Source: Gnetum montanum (Eukaryota; Streptophyta; Gnetopsida; Gnetales; Gnetaceae). Taken from it: a stretch of 64,000 nt of DNA. How positions within the stretch are numbered: the stretch's first letter is position 1; each line of letters starts with the position of its first letter. The translations under genes and the position numbers were made by a program. Of the stretch, positions 1 to 10,639 are shown in pieces. The notes beneath the pieces were generated by a model, which saw only the letters and a list, made by a program, of their open reading frames with translations, made no database searches and was not told the origin of the DNA. Location of the stretch: assembly GCA_015680685.1 (NCBI GenBank), contig MNCI01030517.1:314826-378825 (forward strand), in the 5' to 3' direction.

Positions 1-169
1 CTCAACCAACAAGCCACATGAGTGTTTTATTCATAGATGAGATTACTTATAAAAATGTAAAAAGAGAAAAAAAAGACAAAAAGATAAAATAAGAAATTGA
101 AAAATGAAAAATCGGAAAACAAAAAGTTGTATAATTAAAGAAAATGAAAAGTATTTATTAATCCTTCTT

Positions 170-890
170 GCTATTAGAATGGGGGATATCCATCATAGCT
201 AAATGGTTGAGGATGACAAGGATTAATAAATAATGATGGGGATCCTTGCATGTTGGAAATATTGGAATTTGGCCGTACTTACCCCATCGAGTTTCACACA
301 CCTGATTATAGTAAGCATAGTGGGGCAATTTATACGATGTAGTTCCTAGATAGCGAGATGACCCACTATGATATTTGGGACCATTAGATGGTATGCAAGG
401 ATCAGGATGTTGCCTTCCATGACTGTGTTCATTGGGCCGTATGGTTGTTGGAGTGTTAGTTGGTGGCCCTGATGAAGTACCATGAGGCGTGGTGTTCGAA
501 GATAAGTGTGCACCACAATGTTGGATTTGTGCTGAGTCAGAGGATGTAGTGGCCTTGGAATTGTGTTGTCCCTTCCTAGGATCATTTCTAAAGAAGGAAC
601 GTCTTCAATGTTGCTGAGGTCTCTCACTACTGTTGGAAGTAGTAGCACTAGTAATGTTCGTGGGTTGTTGCTGTGGTGCAGACACCTTAGGAACAACTGG
701 TGGCAATGTAGAAGGAGGGAAAAAATGAGAATGTTCAAAATTAGGAGGAGTATAAGGTGCACAAGGTGGTGGTTACGTTGAAGGTATGGGCTAATAGTAT
801 TGAGGAAAATGGTACTGTGGTGAGATAAAGTGCATTGGCCCAGTAGGAGAAACAAGATGTTGAACAAGATAAGTGTTTGGGTTCGGATGG
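170..890 (-). pseudogene. E0 gag-downstream Pro/Ser-rich segment
   Basis: On the minus strand this matches, with frameshifts, the E2 region 46936-47700. Both read a Pro/Ser/Tyr/His-rich segment followed by a short conserved block around TPTTMRPNEY in E2 and TPTTIRPNEH here. In gypsy elements of this type such a segment usually links the gag zinc-knuckle region to pol. Here no pol follows. Stops and frameshifts make it non-coding as it stands. Confidence 0.5.
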
Positions 891-909
891 TACAAAGGGT
901 GTCTCTAGT

Positions 910-2442
910 TTAGTTGTGGTCTCCCCCACGATTGGGATTGTTGCCACTGTGATCAAACATAGTACCTCTATACAAACTCTGGATGTAACGTGTTTCTCCA
1001 ATGCTCATGTAAATGTAACAATATTGGGCATTAGCCCTTGGGGTGATCATACAGGCATATGTTGCATTCATACGTATGATTGGCAGTTGAGCTCTTATTT
1101 TCCTTATCCTTCTTTCCAATTGTCTAATGGTTTTTCCTACTTCTTGGGTTGTCAGAACTATATCTCCAATAATGTTGATAAATTCTCCACACTTCTGATA
1201 CGTCCACTCCAACATCTTATTGATCTTTGCCTCGACTTCTTCTAACGATTGTTGTATCAACAAAGATGGTTCTTTCTCCTTGTGATTGGTTGATTTCTCC
1301 TTTTTATGATCATGGACCTTTGTTAAGTTGAGATTTTGGTCTTGTTGATGTTTTTCAACACTCTCCTCTCTAGCCATTTCTCCTTCTTCTTTTGCTACCC
1401 GCTTAACAAGCTCTTGGATTTGATGGGTTCATAGTTCGTATAGTTGACCTTGGGCATACATTCTTAGGGTCTCTCTTGTTTCATTATGTAGCCCATCAAT
1501 GATATGGTACATTAGCCTTTCCTTGGAAAACCCATGGCCTGGACAGTTATTTAATAGTGCATAATATCTTTCTAAGGTCGTGTCCAAGGGTTCATGTTAT
1601 GCTTATTTCTATCCTTGGATTTTTTTGCTCAAGGCTGACACTCTTGTGTAGGTTTGATATCTTTCATTAAAGACTTCTGCCATTGTTGGCCAACATCATA
1701 TTGAATTTGGTTTTAACGATCTATACCATACTTTTGCTTGGCCAACGAGTGTCATAGGGAAGAGCTTGAGTTTTTGCCAACCGTTATCAATGTTGTTCCA
1801 TGCGTAGGCATCGTAGAAGGCTTGGAAATGTTGATGTGGATCTAAGTCATAGCCTCCTGAGAAATTAGGGAAGTTGTTTAAATCAAGCTTGGGTAGACGA
1901 CTCTCTTTATGATGCCTACGGGAGATTCGAACAACCTCTTGTATAGGCATTAGGCTCTTAGTGGCCAGTAGGGGTTCATCATCACTAAGTAGGTTGTGAG
2001 TTTGTAAGTTGGGATGATGTTGCCTTCATTTATGTTGGCGTTCTTGATTTTCTTTGTGAGCTCGAATTTTAGTTCTACACTGATCCCTTGAAAGATAGTC
2101 ATCCGTGTCACAATTTGATGTTGAAGGAGTAGAGGAAGAGAAGGACTTGTTAAACTCATTATGACTTTTGTAAGTCTTCCAATCATCCCCAAGTAAGTTC
2201 TTGTTAGTTATTAAGAAAGGCCTAGGTCTTTCGGGCCTCCTCGTTCTATGGGATGTCTCATCCTCACTAGAGGTGTTAGAGTTGGATGAATAGAGTCTTT
2301 GAGTATCATTGGGGTGTTTACAAACATAGGGGACTTCTGCATAAGGTTGAGTACTCCAATCTTCATTATCATCTAATTCATTGGTTCTCCAATGAACTAC
2401 CTCACCAGATGTGGCATTATTATGATCTTGTAGGAGAGCCAT
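910..2442 (-). pseudogene. gag: E0 gag (capsid) remnant
   Basis: The start at 2442 gives MALLQDHNNATSGE, which aligns with the E2 gag start at 45346 (MSLSQDNDNTTSSK). The capsid core at 1950-1696 contains LDLNNFPNFSGGYDLDPHQH and then FPMTLVGQAKVWYRSLKPNS, the signature of the plant Retrotrans_gag domain. A helical tail at 1377-910 contains EEVEAKINKMLEW. The reading frame breaks near 2026, 1950, 1690 and 1380 by stops or frameshifts, so no full gag is made. The protein would form the particle that packages the RNA. Confidence 0.85.
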
Positions 2443-2564
2443 GGTTGTGAAGTTGTGTGTGAATTTATATGTGACTTTTAATAATTATTTCCTTCTAAAA
2501 GATATATCGTTAATTCCTTTACAAAAACCTTGTATGATATAACTAATCTAGATAACTAGCACCG

Positions 2565-2583
2565 TCCTTGGCAATGGTGCCAA
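2565..2583 (-). other. E0 primer-binding site (tRNA-Asp type)
   Basis: On the minus strand this reads TTGGCACCATTGCCAAGGA, immediately after the LTR end CTCATCA. It matches the plant tRNA-Asp 3' complement TGGCGCCGTTGCCGGGGA apart from CpG-to-CpA changes and one more G-to-A. Confidence 0.8.
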
Positions 2584-3284
2584 TGATGAGTGGTGAGGTA
2601 CCCATACACTCAATCATACGAATATGAGCATTACACGTGTGATCCAGTTGTGGCACCTAGATAGTTAGCCTTAGGTCATAGTTCGCTATCTTCCCACCTG
2701 GACTAGTATTAGCTTTGTCATGAATGGTTTAGTCTAGAGTGAGGTGTATGATGGGTTTCTAATCTAATGCTACTCCTGAAGGCAATGGAAAGTAATATTA
2801 ACTAAGCTAAGAGAGAAGGGTGAGAGAGAATCTAATCTAGCCTAAGTGCAATGAGAATCTGTTCCTTGATTATCTGTACACATTTTGGACTTTGTGCATG
2901 ACTACCACTAGGATTACCAAGCACAGATCCTAGGTACGCTACTAGGTTACCAAGTAGTCACACTTAAATGCTCATAATCAAGTTGTACTCATTCTGAATT
3001 TTAATGTGAGTTTAAGGGAGAGAGAGATTAGCTAGGAAAGTAGTAAATAAAAATTAAATAAATGATTAAACTAAGTGAATGCTGCAATGATGAAGTAATC
3101 TCGATCTTTATTTCTGGTCATGTGCGTGTCCAAGTATGTCACACTTGAATAAAGATGTTGTACAATTATAATCACCACACTACTAGCATACACTAGGAAA
3201 TAATTTTAACTCTAAGAAGGAAAAACTGCAAGAGTTTGGCTAAGGGACTAAAAAACTAGATCCTAAACTCAGTTGTCTACCTCT

Positions 3285-3292
3285 TATTTATA
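3285..3292 (-). promoter_or_regulatory. E0 LTR TATA box
   Basis: TATAAATA on the minus strand, followed by AGAGG as in E1 (4626). It lies about 16 bp downstream of the GATATC array. Confidence 0.65.
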
Positions 3293-3307
3293 GATGAGGA
3301 GACAGGT

Positions 3308-3471
3308 CGTGATATCGCGTATGTGATATCGTGTCGGCTGAGATATTGTGTACATGATATCACGTATGTGATATCGCGTCGATTGAGATATCACATACAT
3401 GATATCGCGTCAGCTAAGATATCACGTACGTGATATCGTGTCGACTATGATATCACATATGTGATATCACA
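3308..3471 (-). promoter_or_regulatory. GATATC palindrome array in E0 U3
   Basis: Five tandem units of about 31-45 bp, each with two or three GATATC-like half-sites around an ACGT, CATG or CATATG centre. Two are perfect 20-bp palindromes: GATATCACGTACGTGATATC (3418-3437) and GATATCACATATGTGATATC (3449-3468). The array sits just upstream of the TATA box, where an enhancer or insulator would be expected. Its function is inference. Confidence 0.75.
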
Positions 3472-3493
3472 GCCAACAACACACAACTCATCA

Positions 3494-3958
3494 ACTAGGA
3501 TTATCAAGCAACTCTACTCTTGAGTGAATCAAGTAAAGCTACTATTGGGTTACCAGACGATCATACATTCTACTCAAACCCAATCATACTTATTTCACTA
3601 ATACTAATGAACATTGGAAATGCAAACGACATAGGAATGAAAATCTAGTTTAAGTGAAATGTTGCAATGGCAAAGAATAATCTTGATCTTTATTACTAGA
3701 TATGGAATGTTTCCAAGTACACTCCACTCTAATAAATATCTTAAACAACTACTAGTCACCACATTGTGGGTACTCACAACTAATTCTAAATCACAAAAAC
3801 AAATTGCATGAATTTTGCTAAGTGTTGATTAAAATAGGAGTTTGACACAATGATGGGCTCATATTTATGGACATTATCACAACCTATTACATCATATTTA
3901 TGACATTGTATCTTAAGATACAATTATCATAGTCTTTTACACAAAATTTGATCGATCA
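3494..3958 (-). repeat. EOLD 3' LTR fragment
   Basis: It begins on the minus strand with TGATCGATC at 3958 next to a PPT and aligns with the EOLD 5' LTR near 42350-42728 (shared GATCTTTATT, GATGGGCT and CTTAAG blocks). The rest was displaced by insertion of E0 at 3494. Confidence 0.75.
3906..3923. promoter_or_regulatory. 18-bp perfect palindrome in EOLD U3
   Basis: TTGTATCTTAAGATACAA lies about 40 bp upstream of the TATA-like CATAAATAT of this LTR. It occupies the place the GATATC array takes in the E0/E1/E2 LTRs. The 5' LTR copy near 42700 is imperfect. Confidence 0.5.
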
Positions 3959-3972
3959 TACCCCCATTATTG
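3959..3972 (-). other. EOLD polypurine tract
   Basis: On the minus strand CAATAATGGGGGTA directly precedes the LTR start TGATCGATC. This is the priming site for plus-strand DNA synthesis. The E1 tract ends with the same GGGGGTA. Confidence 0.7.
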
Positions 3973-4129
3973 ACTTGAAAATCATCCTCAAGTTAAAAGA
4001 AAAGGAGACTAGATTTGTTATAAAAATTATGATGTCTTCCAAACTTAATGATATACAATATATAACTAATAAATATTAATTAACTCTAAGTGCCGCATCT
4101 TGATTTGAGTGGGTTATAAAAATATAATG

Positions 4130-4515
4130 CAAAGAATGATTGACAACATCGGTTACCATTTTTGCGACATAAATCATTAAAAAAAAAATAAAGCTTGATG
4201 AAGTCTTCAAAAATGTTGATGCATCTCTTTATGTTATTCTTAGCAATGGTAGCTCTTTCTACATTAAGAGTTCCTAGGGCTACTTTCTTAGTGTAATGAG
4301 CTTTTTAAATTGAAATTAACTTAGCAACACCCTTAATTTTTCCTCTTATGTGTTGGGATCATTGACTATCCATGTCACTTTTGCTATGTTTTCTGATGTA
4401 GGCATCTCCCAAGGACATGATAATTAGGGAAAAAATTCATTTATTTTTACATAGCATGTTGTGAACTAGGTGTGCTCAATCTCAAATGCTTTAGCTAGCT
4501 TTTGTAGATCTTGAT
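4130..4515 (-). pseudogene. EOLD late ORF, C-terminal part (left of E1)
   Basis: Excising E1 joins 17193 to 4515 and the minus-strand reading continues as DLQKLAKAFEIEHT, with further Lys/Leu-rich segments and several stops, ending near 4130 shortly before the PPT. E2 has no counterpart for this end because its late ORF stops at 51986. The family is not recognised. The assignment rests on continuity of the split sequence and is moderately sure. Confidence 0.5.
4511..4515. repeat. E1 target-site duplication, left copy (TTGAT)
   Basis: TTGAT directly before the LTR start TGATGAG; matched by TTGAT at 17188-17192. Confidence 0.85.
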
Positions 4516-4625
4516 TGATGAGTCCCGATAACAAACCCCTGATATTAGATCTTGATATTGGATACGTGATATCGGGGTTGACTAAGTGACATCAGATACA
4601 TGATGTTGGAACTTGTCTCATTGGC

Positions 4626-4633
4626 TATAAATA
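4626..4633 (+). promoter_or_regulatory. E1 5' LTR TATA box
   Basis: TATAAATA followed by AGAGG, conserved at the same place in the 3' LTR near 16480. Transcription would start about 30 bp downstream, near the conserved GGGGAGTTC. Confidence 0.7.
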
Positions 4634-4800
4634 AGAGGCGAGCACACTTGGTCGGGGGGAGTTCTTTTAGTCCCTTAGTCAAACTCTTGTAATTTTTTCT
4701 TCCTAGAGTTAGAATTATTTCTGAGTGCCCACAATAGGAGTCATGTAGTGAATGGATCTTTATTCAAGCATTGTGTACCTGAGCACACCTTGTATTTGGA

Positions 4801-4806
4801 AATAAA
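4801..4806 (+). terminator. E1 LTR polyadenylation signal candidate
   Basis: AATAAA within AAATAAAGATGAAC, conserved in the 3' LTR (about 16655) and the LTR at 27040. It is about 170 bp after the TATA box, consistent with the end of R. Confidence 0.5.
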
Positions 4807-5362
4807 GATGAACTTTGTGATAAACCTTGCAACATTCAGAATAGCTTATTTATTGCATTTAATGTTATTTACAGTTATTTAATGCTTTCATTAGTTAATT
4901 GAGGTTGTCTTTATAGAATTATTAATTTTCAACAAGTAAGCACACTCAGCACGACCACTTCGAGCATACGTGGAACACTTGGTAACCCAGTAATAACTAG
5001 CATTTGGTAATCCTAGTAGTATTACACTAGTTCAAGATGTGTCCGGAAAGTGGGAATGGATGCTAGTGTTAGGACTAGTTAGGGAATGATTAATTAGTTG
5101 AATCAAATTAGTTATTAAATTACTTCATTTCTCTTTGTTAAGCACCAAGAACATAAAACATAAAAGCATAAAAATCATATACCTCGAGTTTACTTAACCA
5201 TACAAGTATGCCTTACAAGTAAGCTTGGGAAGACAATGATCGCATAACCCATCCTTGTTCTATGTAAGTGCATAAGCACTTAATCCTTTGAGTTCAATTG
5301 GATTGCACATGAATGCACGTATTCGTGTGGTTGGATGTAAGGGGGTATCTAGCCGCTCATCA

Positions 5363-5381
5363 TTGGCGCCATTACTTGGGA
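5363..5381 (+). other. E1 primer-binding site (tRNA-Asp type)
   Basis: TTGGCGCCATTACTTGGGA abuts the LTR end. TGGCGCC is intact against the tRNA-Asp complement; four later positions have changed. Confidence 0.8.
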
Positions 5382-5497
5382 TTTTGTTGTTTGTGTGCTA
5401 ATTAGAACTTAGGAATCCTCCCATTGTTGGAACAAACCCTTAGGGTTAGTTATCCTAAAACCATCAAAAAAGAGTATTGCACACTAAATAATCAATC

Positions 5498-7250
5498 ATG
5501 TCTTCTTCTTCTTATGAGAGTGCTTCACCAACTAGGTCTGACACAATGAACAATTGGAGGCATAGTACACATGATGATTTGCCAATGCCCTAACAATTTC
5601 ACATGGTATATGCTCATCCTGATGAGTATATACCAGACTTTACTTTTATCCTCCACTAGGATGAACAACTGTGATGGTGTGATTTAGAAGGTAACATAGT
5701 ATTACCTCCTAATCACTCAATCCCAAGCATGCTTCTTTATGCTTTCACATGAATCGGTACGCAACACTTACAATTAGAGTATGTTGTGCATGAGCAAGAT
5801 TCAAGAGGTTATTAACCCATAGAGGAATAATGCCAAAGAGATCTACAACAAGAGAGACATTACAAATCCATGAAGGGGAAGTCATCTCAAGATGTCCCGT
5901 ATGTCCTAAGTGAAAATGAGGGCGGTGAACCTGTCTTGGGAGGTTTCCCACAAAACGATGTTGCTCTCGTTAACTTCGATTAAGGGGTTGTGTATCAAAA
6001 TCTTCACTCAACTATTCATAACCTAGGTTCTGGTACCAATGGACACAAAGGGTCTAGAAAAGGAACACGAACCTATGACAATGATGGACATTCTGATTAT
6101 AACCACGATTGAGGCTGCAACCACCAAAGAGAGGATCATAGGCACTATCATGGTGCCAGTCCTCCTTCCTCTTCACCTTCATCATCTCTTTCCCCCTATC
6201 CTTTGGGATTTAAACATAGTCACAGAGGGAAAGACCATGAGAATAAGGGTAAACAAAGTAGAAATCACAAAGAAAATAGTGAAGAAAGGGAATGAGGCCA
6301 TTCTAGAGAGACACATCACGAAAGAAGGGAGAGTAGGAAACAACATAGGCATCATAGACATCATAGATAGTATGATCACGATGAACCCCTACTCGCCACC
6401 CAAAGTATGTTAGATATAACAGAGGCCGTTAGGATCCCAACAAGGCACCAAAAGGATAGTAGGATCAAAAGACTAGACATGAATAACATCCCACAATTTG
6501 AAGGGGGATACAATGCTGATCCTCAAAACCATCTACAAGCATTCCATGATGCATGTTCCTTGCAAAATATAGAAAACAAGTGGCAAAAACTAAAGTTGTT
6601 TCCATGGACACTAATCAAGGAAGTGGAAAGTTGGTATCAGTCCTTAGAACCGGAATCCATTCATTGATGGAGTACCATGTTAAAGCTCTTCAACAATAAG
6701 TATCAAATGTACTCCTAAGTGTCCAACCTACGTAAGCAAATCCAAGGATGAAAACAAGAAGGACACGAACCCTTGGATGTTGCCATTGATCAATATTATG
6801 CATTATTACATCATTTCCTTGGCCATGGTTACTCACAAAGGGAGAAACTATGCCATCTAGTGGATGGGCTTAGGTACGAAATTCGAAGAACCCTTGGGAC
6901 TTATGCCCAGGGAAGGATATATAAGCTTAGAGCCCATCAAAGACAAAGATTGTTGGAGCAAGTTGCCAAGAAGGAAGGTGAGTTGAGGAAAAGAGAAAGT
7001 GCAGAAGAGTACAACAAAGATCCTTCCCTCCAATAGAAGGAAGTTAGGTTTTGCGAAGATGAAGAAGAGTCACCACTTGAAGAGATGGTGAATAGAAAGA
7101 CTTTTCCCATTCAAAAATTTGCATCAAAAATATCAACAAAGGTAGATAAAATGTGGAACTCCCTAGATGACAAATTTCAAACTATATAAAAATAGTAGAG
7201 GAGTCTAGAGAACAAAGTAGTGAGCAGGAGAGAAGGAAAAAGAAAGAAGT
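5498..7250 (+). pseudogene. gag: E1 gag remnant
   Basis: The start at 5498 reads MSSSSYESASPTRSDTMNNW, 135 bp after the LTR. A charged Arg/His/Asp-rich N-terminal region (6220-6390) precedes the capsid core at 6407-6667, with RLDMNNIPQFEGGYNADPQN and FPWTLIKEVESWYQSLEPES. It continues at 6773-7036 with ALLHHFLGHGYSQREKLCHL and a coiled tail rich in Glu and Lys. Stops near 5590, 6665 and 7036 plus frame changes show it is dead. The predicted product is the retrotransposon capsid. EOLD and E3 gag fragments align with it. Confidence 0.85.
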
Positions 7251-7331
7251 TGAGTATACACATAATAAGAATAAGGGTAAGGTTGCTGTTATTAAAGAGG
7301 CTATGGATTTGAACTTAGACAATGATGGTGG

Positions 7332-7835
7332 ATGTGAGATTTGCCAATATGACCATCCTAGGGGATGTTTTCTAGTAGTGTCACATTTGTAAGTGTCTGG
7401 GGTGGATGCACTAAACCAACAATTAAACAGATAGCAAACACCCCAAAGGTTACCTTATCCTCAAGGTAACCCAAGGCAGTTCCACCAACCCTTGACATAT
7501 TATCCGAGTGGAGCTCCACCATAACCAAATGAACAGTATCAAAAATGGCAACATCCACAATCATGGGGAATGCCACTACCATGTCAACAACACCCTTATC
7601 ATCAACCTGATCCATACGAGTATTACGTTTAGCAGCCGATCTCTCCAAGTGAATCTACTAGTTACGTCACTTTTCAGCCTCACTACCAAACCCTCGAGTA
7701 TTATAGAATTTCTTCTCCTATGGGTGATGCTCCGCATACATACTATTCTTCTCATTAGTCTACACCTCTTCCACCCTCAACTTCATTAACTATGCAGGGA
7801 AAGCTTCCTGCCTAGCCATAGCAACATGACACTAG
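7332..7835 (+). pseudogene. E1 gag end: zinc-knuckle-like motif and Pro/Gln/Tyr-rich linker
   Basis: CEICQYDHPRGCFLVVSHL at 7332 resembles a retroviral-type knuckle but lacks the usual CX2CX4HX4C spacing. It is followed by a Tyr/His/Gln/Pro-rich stretch. E3 (37660-38080) and EOLD (32200-32930, minus) carry the same block. In E1 it ends with a segment that is repeated at 10523, after the foreign DNA. Confidence 0.6.
7759..7834 (+). repeat. Left copy of a segment flanking foreign DNA in E1
   Basis: From TCTACACCTCTTCCACCCTC to GACACTA. The same segment recurs at 10523-10610 with a 12-bp length difference and a few substitutions. It is far longer than a TSD, so it records a duplication or recombination event. 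Confidence 0.75.
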
Positions 7836-9220
7836 AAATAGATAGTTCCACAAGAAAACTACTCCTAATTTTCCCCAGAGAAAGAGATAGTTCTACAAGA
7901 AAACTAGAAATAGAGCAAGATTCGATGGAAATAGACAGAAAAGAAAGCAAATTTGTGTAGACCTCAAATATTTAAACAAGGTAAAATGACACGAGTAAAC
8001 ACTTTGCAATAAAGCTATCCCAAATTCAATATCTACGAATTTTTCAAAATTCCAAGGCTCAAACAAGCAATTTCTTCAAGATAATCCTACTATGCTACCA
8101 AAAATTGCTGTGTAAACTACCACATACGAGACTCCATTTTGGCTAGATAATAGATGTCAACGATTGCATTCAACAGAACCTTTGAAAGATGACAATTTCT
8201 GATTGAAATACCACGGAAATTCACTTTAAAGATAAAAAGAAGCTATTATGGTCCTATCAAAATACCAAAGATTTTCTGAACCCTCTTGACTACTGAATTG
8301 TTCAACGGCATGACTACAAGCAAAGGCTCTCTTACAACAATCCCAATAGTAGTTCCTATATGTTGCACAATAACAAAATTTACTACTAAAATGCTCTTAA
8401 GGCTTTTAAACACAAGTGCTTCTATGGAAAAACTTTAATAGAAATTTTCTATCGGGCAACAAGAACAATAAGAGCAATCTAAAAATCCCAAAATCACTTG
8501 CCAAGGATGATACTATCTAAACCACTAGCTAAACAATTTAAAATAAAATAAAAAATAAAATACATAACTCATAGGACCATGACAAAGAGGCTGAAATCTT
8601 TTCGTTAGCAAGCCATCTTACAAGCAATCTTCTTTACAAATCTTCTTTACAAATGCTCTTCTCAAGACCCAAAGTGTGTCTTCAAGTGAGAGCCCAGGTG
8701 CTAGCTAGTAGCCTTCCAAAGTGTGATGTATCAAGTGTCTTTTCCAAAAGTCCTCCTTTTTTTTTTCTTACCCTTGAATCCTTTTTATAAGGTTCATAAG
8801 GTAGTTACATTCCAAAATATCCTAGCTAACTTTTCTCCCAAGGAGGTTACAACTTACCCATTTAGTTAGGAGGAAGTTATGTAGTTAGGAAGTTATACAT
8901 AAAGTTAGGAGAAATTTATGATAACATTAATATTTGTAAATATCACAAATATTGCTTTTATAAGCAATAGCCTATAAAATAAATCCAAAATTCCCAATTT
9001 ATCTTAATTATTTAATTTAGAACTTTAAATACTAAATGTCATTAAGCCCTAGTGATCCTTGTGAAAGTAATAAAATGAAAATTAACTAAATCCATCCTTT
9101 TAGTTATACAAATATCTTGAAAATCCTAAAAATATCTTCTTCCCCTTTTCTAAATATCATATGTATATCTTACATTATGCATACCTAAATTAATTTCTTA
9201 AAATAACCTAAATCCAGGGC
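7836..9220. other. Foreign AT-rich DNA inside E1, no gene seen
   Basis: No gypsy coding similarity. It starts with two copies of a short block around AGATAGTTCCACAAGAAAAC (near 7840 and 7886). Read on the minus strand, 8600-8800 has TATAAAAAGG followed by a Ser/Leu-codon-poor leader and a duplicated AAGATTTGTAAAG. This might be a promoter or part of another LTR. I cannot assign it. Confidence 0.4.
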
Positions 9221-9224
9221 ATCG

Positions 9225-10483
9225 TGGATGCAGAGCTCACGGCGGTTCTATTTTGTATTTTTCGTACATTTGACATCTATGTCCATTTGTTTCAACAACA
9301 CCATCGAATCATCAGGCATTGGCAGAGGCATCGGGTTTATTTTAACCGAAGGAGGTAATGTGTTGATTTTATCTTCATCTTGCTACCGCTGTTAACGACT
9401 TGAAATTCAGATCAATTATGGTCATTTTGCAGATAACAGAGTTGGGAGTATTGGAATTGTATATCTTATATTTCTGGTATGGCTGTGAGATTGTTCTTAG
9501 AGCTACAGTCTAAATAGGGCCAACAAATGATTTAGACGTAGGAATAGGGACCCTTCCTTCTTTTTTTTGTTGGGCCTAGCTCACCTGGGTCTGGAGCGTC
9601 TGATCTTCTGAAGCTTATCAGCATGAGAAACTCTGAGCATAGTAGACTCATAAGTACCAAGATTACCCATAATCCTCTTCTCAGAAATCAGCTTCGTATA
9701 CGCAGTCAAGCTGTTGGGTGCTTTCGGCGCCTCCCACAGTCGCGTGTGATGAAACAGTCCCATCTTGGTCAGAATGGAATCAAACCCACACGCGCTCAGG
9801 ATCAAAAACCCACTCTATATAGCTTAGTCGTGGAAAAGGGCCTCCATGCATTCCATGAACTTGGGCTCGTTGTCCTTAGCCTCCGACGAGTCGGCTACAG
9901 CTGCATCCGGAGACATCGATTCGCAGATCCAGTCGATGCGCAGGTGCGATTCCGAGCAAGTACCAGACGATGTATTTGCCAGTGACACCCAAAGGCTCAA
10001 AAACCACGCCATCCAGTTTTGTATTTCAGAGTTTCTGTATTTCAACAACGTTATCAATGGGCTTCTCAACTTGCGGAAATTCAGGTTCATCTACAACAGA
10101 AACCTTCTCATCCTTCATTAATTTAAATTCATAAAATGAAATTCAAAACCTATTGGCAGTCCATTCATTAGATCTTTTGCATGCTTCCAACTCTTAACTG
10201 GACCATAAAGCTTAGGCATAAAACTTAAAAATCCATTATCCACTGTGGTGGCTATTTTTCCAACATTAACAGGGAGTATGCTTTTTGAGGTAAATAATCT
10301 AATTCTTTGTTTGCTATTCCAATCTTCAATAAAGGAATAATTTGGTATTTTAATTTTGTTTTCCAAGAAGGCCTCAACATCAAAATCATTTACTAGTGGA
10401 TTACTTCTCCAAGAATACCCATCAACCCACAACACTAAAGCTATAAATTTACAACCATAGATTGTTCTAATTTTTAATAACAT
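9225..10483 (-). pseudogene. Higher-GC gene-like fragment captured inside E1, unidentified
   Basis: This segment is richer in GC and CpG than its surroundings and open for long stretches. On the minus strand 10483-10118 reads through VDGYSWRSNPLVNDFDVEAF and PKLYGPVKSWKHAKDLMNG. 10090-9824 and 9805-9581 are in one frame, separated by two stops, and include FDSILTKMGLFHHTRLWEAP. The last ends at CAG|GTGAGC, a good splice-donor sequence. The plus strand also has a possible donor/acceptor pair (GGAG|GTAATG at 9353 and TTTGCAG at 9432). I do not recognise the protein family or which strand was coding. It is probably a host-gene piece carried by the retroelement. Confidence 0.45.
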
Positions 10484-10522
10484 ATTCCAACTATTTCATG
10501 GAATGGCCAAATGTGCCAACAT

Positions 10523-10610
10523 TCTACACCTCTTCCACCCTCGGCTTCATTACCACCTGCTCCAACTATGCAGGGAAAGCTTCCTGCCCAGCCATAGCAA
10601 CGTGACACTA
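10523..10610 (+). repeat. Right copy of the segment flanking foreign DNA in E1
   Basis: Matches 7759-7834, with ACCACCTGCTCC extra. Gypsy coding resumes straight after it. Confidence 0.75.
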
Positions 10611-10639
10611 CAAGGGTTGTCAACTCTCAACCTACTATT

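Larger units (their letters stand above)
1..3493 (-). mobile_element. E0: gag-only Ty3/gypsy-type LTR element, 5' part, minus strand
   Basis: This is the 5' LTR, primer-binding site, gag and Pro-rich segment of an LTR retrotransposon read on the minus strand; the rest lies left of base 1. Its internal part is collinear with 45221-47850 of E2 on the plus strand. The sequence at 1-50 is the reverse complement of the E2 stretch near 47820-47850, so both belong to one family. No protease, RT or integrase lies between gag and the window edge, and E2 lacks them at the same place. It is inserted in the 3' LTR of EOLD at 3494; the other TSD is outside the window. Confidence 0.85.
2584..3493 (-). repeat. 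E0 5' LTR (910 bp)
   Basis: The LTR is bounded by TGATGAG (3493 end on the minus strand) and CTCATCA (2584 end), perfect 7-bp inverted ends. The PBS follows at once. It contains a palindrome-rich U3, a TATA box, and AATAAAGAT downstream, in the same order as the other LTRs of the family. The right flank at 3494-3498 is ACTAG. Confidence 0.88.
4516..5362 (+). repeat. E1 5' LTR (847 bp)
   Basis: Starts TGATGAG and ends CTCATCA, with the TATA box at 4626 and AATAAA at 4801. The U3 carries decayed GATATC-type half-sites at 4550-4610. Confidence 0.92.

Noticed and set aside
346-1245. Overlapping open frames on both strands over the E0 gag tail (for example plus 563-781 and 877-1245)
   Set aside because: Antisense or out-of-frame shadows of the gag region; the gag frame aligns with E2 and these do not.
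3308-3471. CRISPR-like repeat array
   Set aside because: The units are palindromic, differ in length, lack unique spacers and lie in a plant LTR; no cas genes.
10118-10483. Possible viral or caulimovirus-like integrated sequence
   Set aside because: No recognisable viral motif or RT link; composition fits a plant gene fragment as well or better.
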